From: Candidatus Firestoneibacteriota bacterium
Lineage (GTDB): Bacteria > Oederibacteriota > JAAXVQ01 > JAUVAV01
DNA length: 19,769 bases
Direction: 5' to 3'
Assembly (NCBI GenBank): GCA_030635415.1
Contig: DAOVYW010000009.1
Location: 1 to 19,769 of the forward strand
How positions within the stretch are numbered: position 1 is the first letter of the stretch; the number at the start of each line of letters is the position of its first letter. Under the pieces are notes generated by a model that had not been told where the DNA came from, made no database searches, and worked only from the letters and a program-made list of their open reading frames with translations. Positions 13,711 to 19,769 of the stretch are shown here, piece after piece. The position numbers were made by a program, and so were the translations under genes.

Positions 13711-14825
13711 AAACCAGGGCGGAACAGCCAGGGAATGTGGATATAGTGCTGCTGGCGGTGAGCGCGGTTTTAGTGGGAACAGGGGTCATCATGGTATATT
13801 CTTCGTCCACCATTTTAGCCATGAATGTTTTCGGGGATTCCTATTTTTTCATTAAGCGCCAGATAATATGGATAGCGTTGGGGTCCCTGGCCGTAATGCT
13901 AATGGCCCGCTATCCTTACCAAAATTTGCAAAAAATAGTGAAGCCCGGCCTGCTGCTTTGTTTCGGGCTGTTGATAGCCGTTTTGGTGTTATCCATCGGC
14001 AAAACCGTGGGTGGGGCCAGGCGCTGGCTGGTTCTGGGACCGATCTCGTTTCAGCCCGCCGAATTGGTTAAAGTAGTAATGGTGATTTATTTAGCCGATA
14101 TTTTAACTCGTAAGCGGGAAGTCCTGACTTCCCTGGTACAAGGCCTTTTACCGCGCCTGGCCATATTAGGTAGTGCCGCCGTTTTATTAGTGATGCAGCC
14201 GGATTTAGGCACGGCCGTGATTATATTTTTGGTTGGCTGCGGCATGCTTTATTTAGCGGGCGCCCGCTTCTCGCATTTGCTGAGTTTGGGTCTCGCAGCC
14301 TTGCCCGTGATTTTTATGCTAATCTACCGGGCTCCTTACCGCCGCCGCCGGCTGGATGCTTATTTGGATCCCTGGCAAGAACCCTTGGGGAGTGGATTTC
14401 AGATCGTCCAATCCTATTTGGCCCTGGGCAGCGGAGGGTTGTGGGGAAGGGGTTTATGTGAAAGCCAACAGAAACTTTTTTATCTTCCCGCTCCGCACAC
14501 CGATTTTATTTTCAGCATTCTCGGCGAGGAACTGGGATTTGCGGGAACCTTTATCATCACTCTGCTTTTCGGCCTGGTGATCTGGAGAGGATTTGGCATT
14601 GCCCGCCACTGTCCGGAGATTTTTGGGAAATTGCTCGCGAGCGGAATTACGCTGCTGCTGGGAGTACAGGCGGTTATTAATATCGGCGTAACCACCGGCC
14701 TGGTACCGACCAAGGGGACGACTCTCCCTTTCATCAGCGCAGGCGGTTCTTCGCTCTTTTTTTCTTTAGTGGCCATTGGGATTCTGCTCTCGATTTCACG
14801 CTCCTGTCCAATGGAGAAACGATGA
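13707..14825 (+). CDS. ftsW: septal peptidoglycan glycosyltransferase FtsW (SEDS family)
   Basis: SEDS-family polymerase that joins lipid II into glycan strands at the septum together with FtsI. The 372-residue protein has about ten membrane helices. Landmarks are VYSSS at 30-34, GGARRWLVLGPISFQPAELVK at 102-122, MQPDLGTAVIIF at 163-174, the extracellular stretch LPAPHTDFIFSILGEELGF at 260-278 with the functionally essential aspartate at 266, and NIGVTTGLVPTKGTTLPFISAGGSSL at 325-350. The PTKGTTLPFIS form is typical of FtsW rather than RodA, and location between murD and murG agrees. It overlaps both neighbours by four bases. Confidence 0.96.
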   Translation: MKTRAEQPGNVDIVLLAVSAVLVGTGVIMVYSSSTILAMNVFGDSYFFIKRQIIWIALGSLAVMLMARYPYQNLQKIVKPGLLLCFGLLIAVLVLSIGKTVGGARRWLVLGPISFQPAELVKVVMVIYLADILTRKREVLTSLVQGLLPRLAILGSAAVLLVMQPDLGTAVIIFLVGCGMLYLAGARFSHLLSLGLAALPVIFMLIYRAPYRRRRLDAYLDPWQEPLGSGFQIVQSYLALGSGGLWGRGLCESQQKLFYLPAPHTDFIFSILGEELGFAGTFIITLLFGLVIWRGFGIARHCPEIFGKLLASGITLLLGVQAVINIGVTTGLVPTKGTTLPFISAGGSSLFFSLVAIGILLSISRSCPMEKR

Positions 14826-15958
14826 ATACCAAACTCCGGGGAGTAGCAGTTTGCGGCGGCGGGACCGGAGGGCATATTTTTCCGGCGTTAGCCGTGGGGG
14901 AAGCTGTGCGGCGCCTGGCGCCGGATCGGCCGGTATTTTATTTTGGAAAAGCGGAGAGCATGGAAAGGGAACTGGTAGCCGGCCGGGATATTCCTTTTCT
15001 CCCCCTGGAATTGACGGGGTTTTCACGGGCCCATACGCGGCTGGCCGGGTTTTTTATCCGAAATAATTGGCGAAGTATATGGAAAGCGACCGCTGGCTTT
15101 CAGCAGGCGCGTAGATTATTAAAGGAATTAAAGATAGGCGTGGTTATGGGTACCGGAGGATATGTTGGGGGGCCGGTAGTTTTAGCGGCAATAAGCCTGG
15201 GCCTTCCCACCATGGTACATGAAAGCAACTGTTTTCCCGGACTGACCAACCGGTTCTTGGGACGATTAGTCAAGCGGGTGGCAGTGAGCCACGCGGAAAC
15301 CACCAAGTATTTCCCGGCGGAAAAAACCGTAATTACCGGATATCCTTTACGGAAGCGTTTGAATGAACCCAGCCGGGAGCAGGGCTGCATGGCTTTTAAA
15401 CTTAATCCCAAACAGCGCGTGCTCTTGATATTTCCCGGGAGCCAGGCGGCCAGGAAAATAAATTCCGCTATGGCGGAAATGCTTCCTCGTCTGGCCAAAC
15501 GGGTTCCGGATTTACAGTTTCTCTGGATGACGGGGGAGGCAGATCTGACTATGGCCCGCCGGGCGGGCGAAAGCTTAGGTCCCCGGATTTCAATACATTC
15601 ATTTATAGATCAGGTGCCGGAAGCGTATGCGGCGGCGGATTTGGTTTTGGCCCGGGCCGGAGCAGGAACCGTGGCCGAGCTTGCGGCGGCCGGCAAACCG
15701 GCGATCTTGATTCCATATCCCTATGCTACAGCTCATCACCAGGAGCACAATGCGGCTTTGCTTCAGAAACGGGGAGCGGCCGAGGTGATAACGGATAGGG
15801 ATTTGACCGGGCCGGAACTCATGGAGAAAATTATTAAGGTGTTGAAGCGGTTGAATATTATGATCAGCCGGGCCACGGACGTGAAAAGGGATTATCCCGT
15901 GAATGCGGATCAGGAAATAGCCGGCTGGATGATAAAAATGACGGGGAGCAAAGAGTGA
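14822..15958 (+). CDS. murG: UDP-GlcNAc:lipid I GlcNAc transferase MurG
   Basis: GT-B enzyme on the inner face of the membrane that converts lipid I to lipid II. The 378-residue protein shows GGGTGGHIFPALAVGEAV at 12-29, MGTGGYVGGPVVLAA at 109-123, HESNCFPGLTNR at 133-144, the second-domain glycine loop GSQAARKIN at 206-214 (usually GSQGA), and the UDP-GlcNAc site ARAGAGTVAELAAAG with PYPYATAHHQEHNA near 276-309. Substitution of GA by AA in the loop is mild. It starts in an ATGA overlap with ftsW. It is followed by a 143-base gap before murC, the position where some clusters have no break. Confidence 0.96.
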   Translation: MNTKLRGVAVCGGGTGGHIFPALAVGEAVRRLAPDRPVFYFGKAESMERELVAGRDIPFLPLELTGFSRAHTRLAGFFIRNNWRSIWKATAGFQQARRLLKELKIGVVMGTGGYVGGPVVLAAISLGLPTMVHESNCFPGLTNRFLGRLVKRVAVSHAETTKYFPAEKTVITGYPLRKRLNEPSREQGCMAFKLNPKQRVLLIFPGSQAARKINSAMAEMLPRLAKRVPDLQFLWMTGEADLTMARRAGESLGPRISIHSFIDQVPEAYAAADLVLARAGAGTVAELAAAGKPAILIPYPYATAHHQEHNAALLQKRGAAEVITDRDLTGPELMEKIIKVLKRLNIMISRATDVKRDYPVNADQEIAGWMIKMTGSKE

Positions 15959-15967
15959 GGAGTCGGA

Positions 15968-16063
15968 ATGTGTGGCATAGGAGACGCTGTTGGCAACAAC
16001 ATCGCGTTCGAGGGATTTAAAAAACAGTATAAAGCATTAACGTGCCGGAAAGCAAATGGCTAA
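15968..16063 (+). CDS. possible 31-residue small protein between murG and murC
   Basis: An ATG with GAGGAG five bases upstream, at a normal distance, opens a 31-codon frame ending in TAA. The translation contains CGIGDAVGNNIAFEGFKKQYK, which is mildly basic and has no membrane segment. I do not recognise it. The ribosome site overlaps the murG stop region, as expected for an operon gene. With so short a frame, chance is a serious alternative. Confidence 0.25.
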   Translation: MCGIGDAVGNNIAFEGFKKQYKALTCRKANG

Positions 16064-16101
16064 CATATTAAGATGAATAGAAAGAAAGGAAACAACCCAG
16101 T

Positions 16102-17526
16102 ATGCGACAGCGCCAGAAAATTCATTTTGTAGGCATTGGGGGCGCCGGTATGAGCGGGATTGCCGAAGTGCTTTTGAATCTTGGGCATCGTATTTCCGGC
16201 TCGGATATAAAGGCCGGCGAAATCACCGATCGCCTAAAGCGATTAGGCGCGCGCATATATATCGGCCACCGAAGCGAGTATCTACCCGAATTGCTGGACC
16301 TGGTGGTCGTGTCAAATGCCGTGCCGGATACCAATCCCGAGATTCGCGCGGCCCGGGAGAAAAAAATACCGGTTATTCCCCGGGCCCGTATGCTTAATGA
16401 TATCATGCGGCTAAAACAGGGAATAGCGATCGCCGGGACACATGGCAAAACTACTACTGCCTCCATGCTGGCCTGGATATTGGCCCAGGCCGGATTGGAT
16501 CCGACGCTGGTGATCGGGGGAGTGCTTAATAATATCCAACGGGGCGCCCGTATGGGGCAGGGTGAATTTTTTGTAGTGGAAGCCTGTGAGGCCTACTCGG
16601 CGTTCCTGCATCTCTTTCCCGCTGCCTTGGCAGTCACGAATATCGATGACGACCATCTCGAGAATTACGGTTCGCGGGCGGCGCTGGATGAAGCATTTAT
16701 AAGTTTTATAAATCGGGTTCCCTTTTGGGGAGTGGCGGTTTTAAATCACGCTGATCCTGGTTTACGGGCCATAATGCCGCGGGTAATGTGCCGGGTGCTT
16801 ACCTATGGTATCGGGCCGGGGGCGGAACTGCGGGCTGAAGGCATAGTGACCGCGGAATACGACCAAAGTTTCATGGTGCTGCGCCGGAATAAACGCCTGG
16901 GACGGATTCAGCTGCGGTTGCCCGGGAGGTTTAATATTTTTAACGCCTTGGCAGCCGTGGGACTGGCACTGGAGCTGGGTGTTGCCTTTAATACCATCGC
17001 CCATGCGCTGGAAAGTTTTACGGGCGTAAAACGCCGCCAGGAATATAAAGGCCAATTTAACCAGGCCCGAGTCCTGGATGACTATGCCCATCATCCCACC
17101 GAGGTGGCGGAAACCCTGAAAGCCGCGCGCTCCCTCAACCCGGGGCGTTTAATCGTGGCGTTTCAGCCGCATTTGTTTTCCCGGACCCGGCGGCTTTATC
17201 GCGAATTCGCCCAAGCGCTGCTTCTGGCGGATATGGTTTTTTTAGCGGATATTTATCCGGCGCGGGAACGGCTGATTCCCGGAGTAACCAGCCAGCTGAT
17301 TGCTGATCAAATGCGGATTGAAGGATCGCCGGTGTGTGCCGGCCCGCTCTCCCTGGCGAGGCTTTTACCTAAAATCAGGCGGGAACTGAAACCCGGTGAT
17401 TTATTGCTTACCATGGGAGCCGGAGATGTGTGGAAATTAGGAGAGCAACTAATGGCCCGGCCCGGCGGGATAAAAGGCCGAAAGCGGACAAAAAAAATAA
17501 AACCAGGAGAATTCCCTAAAAAATGA
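16102..17526 (+). CDS. murC: UDP-MurNAc:L-Ala ligase MurC
   Basis: First of the four Mur ligases, adding L-alanine to UDP-MurNAc in the cytoplasm. Of 474 residues, the N-terminus reads IHFVGIGGAGMSGIAEVL at 7-24 and SNAVPDTNPE at 71-80. The P-loop is GTHGKTT at 112-118, and then come VVEACEAYSAFLHLFP (the family has E-x-DES/D here, so this is a variant), NIDDDHLENY, and the C-terminal DDYAHHPTEV, FQPHLFSRT and MGAGDVW. The last 25 residues are lysine-rich and longer than usual. AAGGA lies 11 bases before the ATG. It overlaps ddl by four bases (ATGA), leaving no room for murB, which commonly sits between them or is fused to murC. Confidence 0.96.
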   Translation: MRQRQKIHFVGIGGAGMSGIAEVLLNLGHRISGSDIKAGEITDRLKRLGARIYIGHRSEYLPELLDLVVVSNAVPDTNPEIRAAREKKIPVIPRARMLNDIMRLKQGIAIAGTHGKTTTASMLAWILAQAGLDPTLVIGGVLNNIQRGARMGQGEFFVVEACEAYSAFLHLFPAALAVTNIDDDHLENYGSRAALDEAFISFINRVPFWGVAVLNHADPGLRAIMPRVMCRVLTYGIGPGAELRAEGIVTAEYDQSFMVLRRNKRLGRIQLRLPGRFNIFNALAAVGLALELGVAFNTIAHALESFTGVKRRQEYKGQFNQARVLDDYAHHPTEVAETLKAARSLNPGRLIVAFQPHLFSRTRRLYREFAQALLLADMVFLADIYPARERLIPGVTSQLIADQMRIEGSPVCAGPLSLARLLPKIRRELKPGDLLLTMGAGDVWKLGEQLMARPGGIKGRKRTKKIKPGEFPKK

Positions 17527-18506
17527 GGTTTAGCGGAACCCCCTTGAAGAAAATGATTTCCCGTATCGGCCGGCGTAAAATCATGGTACTGATGGGCGGG
17601 GATTCAGCGGAGCGGGAGATATCGCTGCTCAGCGGCCGGGCGGTTTTAAACGCCTTGCAGAGTTATAAACTCAATGTCCACGGAGCGGATATTAAAAGTT
17701 GGCGTGATTTGCCAAAATTGGTCCGGCTGGGTACGGAAGTGGCATTCCTCTGTTTGCATGGGCCGGGCGGCGAAGACGGATCAGTGCAAGGAGTGCTGGA
17801 ATGGATGCGTATCCCGTATACCGGTTCCGGAGTGCTGGCTTCCGCCCTGGCCATGAATAAATCCCGCGCCAAGCAGATTTTTCAGTCTGCCGGTCTGTTG
17901 ACCGCGGAATGGGAATGTCACTCCGGTGTCTCTCTTCCCGGGGAAGCAAGCAAGCGTGTGCCGGGGCGCGGAAGCATTAAGTTGAAGCTGCCGCTGGTGG
18001 TAAAACCCAATCAGCAGGGATCAGCCATGGGCGTCTCCATAATAAAACGTTGGAGGGATTTTCCCGCGGCCTGGCAACAGGCCCGGATCTATGGCCGCGA
18101 AGTAATACTTGAAAAATATTGCCGGGGAACAGAACTCTCGGTAGGAGTGCTTTCGCAACAGGTTTTACCGGTAATCGAGATTGTGCCTAAAAATGATTTT
18201 TACGATTATGAAGCCAAGTATGTAACCGGTATGTCGGAACATATTATTCCGGCCCGAATCAAGCCGGGTCAGAGCGCGCGCGCTCGGCAAATGGCGCTGT
18301 CCGCTCACCGGATTTTAGGATGCCGGGGCGCAACGCGGGTTGATATGATACTGGGCGCGCGGGGAGAAATTAATATCATGGAGGTAAACACCAGTCCTGG
18401 AATGACAGCCACCAGTCTGCTGCCGGAAGCAGCGCGCTATGCCGGGATTTCATTCGGGAGCCTGCTGATGGGTTTGATCCTGGAAGCGCTGGAGGAGAAG
18501 TTGTAA
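17523..18506 (+). CDS. ddl: D-alanine--D-alanine ligase Ddl
   Basis: ATP-grasp enzyme that joins two D-alanines for MurF. The 327-residue product has VLMGGDSAEREISLLSGRAV at 22-41, CLHGPGGEDGSVQG at 77-90 (the family has LHG-x-x-GEDG), PYTGSGVLASALAMNKSRAK at 98-117, VVKPNQQGSAMGVS at 159-172, DYEAKY at 228-233 and the metal-binding end MEVNTSPGMTATSLLP at 286-301. The first 18 residues are a basic extension before the usual start of the fold, consistent with an initiation codon chosen for ATGA overlap with murC. The stop codon TAA lies inside a palindromic repeat, whose insertion may have set the C-terminus. Confidence 0.95.
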   Translation: MRFSGTPLKKMISRIGRRKIMVLMGGDSAEREISLLSGRAVLNALQSYKLNVHGADIKSWRDLPKLVRLGTEVAFLCLHGPGGEDGSVQGVLEWMRIPYTGSGVLASALAMNKSRAKQIFQSAGLLTAEWECHSGVSLPGEASKRVPGRGSIKLKLPLVVKPNQQGSAMGVSIIKRWRDFPAAWQQARIYGREVILEKYCRGTELSVGVLSQQVLPVIEIVPKNDFYDYEAKYVTGMSEHIIPARIKPGQSARARQMALSAHRILGCRGATRVDMILGARGEINIMEVNTSPGMTATSLLPEAARYAGISFGSLLMGLILEALEEKL

Positions 18507-18531
18507 GGGCGTTTAATTAAACGCCCCTACA
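18502..18531. repeat. 30-bp palindrome, copy 2, containing the ddl stop codon
   Basis: The same sequence as copy 1 except at two positions: TGTAAGGGCG, TTTAATTAAA, CGCCCCTACA. The change of G to A in the left arm breaks one base pair and turns what would be a TAG stop for ddl into TAA. Flanking bases (AGT before, T after) are shared with copy 1. Confidence 0.8.
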
Positions 18532-18611
18532 TACTGTGTGCGACATATTTCGGCTTTGTAAGGAATGAAAAAGACATGAAATAATCTCATACGGGAATAC
18601 GAGGAGAAATT

Positions 18612-19463
18612 GTGAACAATTACTACGGATGGACATATGCCGGTCAGTCAGCTGCTGTCAACAAGTGTAAGCAGCGAAAAACCGGGCTGAATTATTACCA
18701 TAAGTCCTCTTCGGCGGAGAAAGGCGTTTTCAGCCTGATTTCACGTTCGTGGATGTCGAGAGCAGCCCGGATTTTCGGCCGGACCGGACGCCTGCTGGCA
18801 GCCGGGATGTTAATCACCCTGACCCTGATGGTCACGAGCCAGGAGGTCTTAAAGGCTGAAGTTATAGGCCGGGTCGCGGCCTGTTGGCAGGGAGTGAAGA
18901 TGCAGCTGGGCTGGGAACATAAGGCGGGCCGGCTGATACCTGCCGGAAGGAAAGGGGCAGGGGATGTCCCCAAGTCCGGGGTGGCTTGCCAAACCAAGGC
19001 GGATACTTCCCTGGTTCCGGAAACCTGCCGGATAAAGCCCTGGGCTCTAATTTCAGACCAGGGATTATTCATCCTGGATGCTGAGGGAGGGATCAGGTCT
19101 GGGGTCACGGCGGAAATGTTGTCCAGGGGTTTTCCCATAATAACCGGGATCCATGTTCGGGAAGAACCCGGTGTTATGGGCGTGGATTTGAAAGCTGAAC
19201 TCGGGATGGATTTTATCCGTGAAATCATAACCAGTTCATTTGCGGACCAGCTTTCGGAAATTCAAATCAGTAAACATCAAGAAGTGATTATTTTTACGCG
19301 GGACGCCATCAAGATACGGATACTTAACAGCCGGAATCTGGAGCGGGACCTGTTCCGCCTGGAAGCGGTTTTGGAGGATATCCGGGTTAAAAAGAAGCAG
19401 ATGGCCTTGATTGATCTGCGTTATGATCAGCAAATAGTAGTGCGCCCAAAGAAAGGGAGGTGA
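18612..19463 (+). CDS. ftsQ: FtsQ/DivIB-type cell division protein, POTRA not recognisable
   Basis: Bitopic division protein linking the early and late divisome. The 283-residue frame begins at GTG, five bases after GAGGAG. It has a basic cytoplasmic head of about 58 residues, one membrane segment at 60-76 and a periplasmic part. The C-terminal half fits the FtsQ domain: ETCRIKPWALISDQGLFILDAEG at 137-159, GFPIITGI at 173-180, and IDLRYDQQIVVRPK at 267-280, the usual last strands. The stretch between the membrane segment and 130 is Gly/Lys rich and shows no clear POTRA fold, which FtsQ normally carries right after the membrane. Position between ddl and ftsA is the classic ftsQ place. It is the least conserved gene of the cluster, so identity rests on these fragments and context. 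Confidence 0.8.
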   Translation: MNNYYGWTYAGQSAAVNKCKQRKTGLNYYHKSSSAEKGVFSLISRSWMSRAARIFGRTGRLLAAGMLITLTLMVTSQEVLKAEVIGRVAACWQGVKMQLGWEHKAGRLIPAGRKGAGDVPKSGVACQTKADTSLVPETCRIKPWALISDQGLFILDAEGGIRSGVTAEMLSRGFPIITGIHVREEPGVMGVDLKAELGMDFIREIITSSFADQLSEIQISKHQEVIIFTRDAIKIRILNSRNLERDLFRLEAVLEDIRVKKKQMALIDLRYDQQIVVRPKKGR

Positions 19464-19467
19464 GGAT

Positions 19468-19769
19468 GTGTCCAAAGATACGAGTGAAAATATCCTGGTA
19501 GGTCTGGACCTGGGAACTACGAAAATTTGTGTGGTGATTGCCGAAATTCTACCCGAGGGTCAGGTTAATGTCATTGGGGTAGGAGAAAAGCCTTCCCGGG
19601 GATTGCGTAAGGGCGTGGTAGTCAATATCGAAAATACCATAGAATCCGTGAAGACCGCGGTATTAGAGGCCGAGCGCATGGCCGGGGTACACACAGGAGC
19701 GGTTTTTGCCGGGATTGCCGGCGGGCATATCAAGGGCTTGAACTCCCATGGAGTGATTGCGGTTTCTCG
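19468..19769 (+). CDS. ftsA: FtsA, actin-like divisome protein (5' part, cut by window end)
   Basis: One hundred codons are present before the window ends. The start is GTG, seven bases after GGGAGG at 19455-19460 and four bases after the ftsQ stop. The ATG two bases earlier is in another frame and soon hits a stop. The product opens MSKDTSENILVGLDLGTTKICVVIAE, with the actin-family phosphate-1 loop GLDLGTTK at about 12-19. It continues GVGEKPSRGLRKGVVVNIENTIESVKTAVLEAERMAG, the 1C-domain beginning of FtsA, and GIAGGHIKGLNS. FtsA tethers FtsZ to the membrane. The C-terminal amphipathic helix and ftsZ must lie beyond the window. Confidence 0.95.
   Translation, partial: MSKDTSENILVGLDLGTTKICVVIAEILPEGQVNVIGVGEKPSRGLRKGVVVNIENTIESVKTAVLEAERMAGVHTGAVFAGIAGGHIKGLNSHGVIAVS

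Noticed and set aside
1..19769. CRISPR array, tRNA or rRNA genes
   Set aside because: I looked for regularly spaced repeats and for tRNA-like arm patterns in the gaps and saw none.

Overview
The window carries most of a division and cell wall (dcw) cluster from an uncultured-looking bacterium, preceded by about 3.5 kb of AT-richer accessory DNA. MurE carries the DNPR motif that goes with meso-diaminopimelate, so the wall is probably DAP-type, as in most diderms. There is no 16S or other phylogenetic marker that I can place by eye. The mix of a dockerin-tagged secreted protein, a PASTA-bearing FtsI and worn transposase pieces fits an environmental candidate-phylum genome, but I do not name one.

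Region 1 (1-3494) is accessory. It opens with the last codons of a protein whose tail looks like an IS3-type transposase. Next comes a large minus-strand gene for a secreted protein with two pectate-lyase-type beta-helix entry motifs and a C-terminal type I dockerin, with a possible promoter near 2800. The stretch 2605-3494 holds decayed sequence, including the clear C-terminal end of an IS1182-type transposase on the minus strand. None of this belongs functionally with the wall genes.

Region 2 (3495-19769) is the dcw cluster, all on the plus strand: mraZ, a single-domain STAS protein, rsmH (mraW), ftsL, ftsI, murE, murF, mraY, murD, ftsW, murG, murC, ddl, ftsQ and the first 100 codons of ftsA. 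A good sigma70-type promoter (TTGACA, 17-base spacer, TAAATT) sits just before mraZ. Its spacer and leader are full of TGGGG runs resembling MraZ boxes, so autoregulation is likely. Many junctions overlap by 1 to 13 bases, which suggests translational coupling. Together the genes make UDP-MurNAc-pentapeptide (MurC, MurD, MurE, MurF, Ddl), lipid I and lipid II (MraY, MurG), and the septal synthase with its partners (FtsW, FtsI, FtsL, FtsQ, FtsA).

The unusual points are these. A STAS (anti-sigma antagonist type) gene is wedged between mraZ and rsmH. murB is missing from its usual place between murC and ddl. Two repeat types sit in the gaps: a 144-bp element with 16-bp perfect terminal inverted repeats after murF, and two copies of a roughly 30-bp palindrome after mraY and at the end of ddl. 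The murF and ddl stop codons lie inside these repeats. FtsQ has no POTRA domain that I can recognise.
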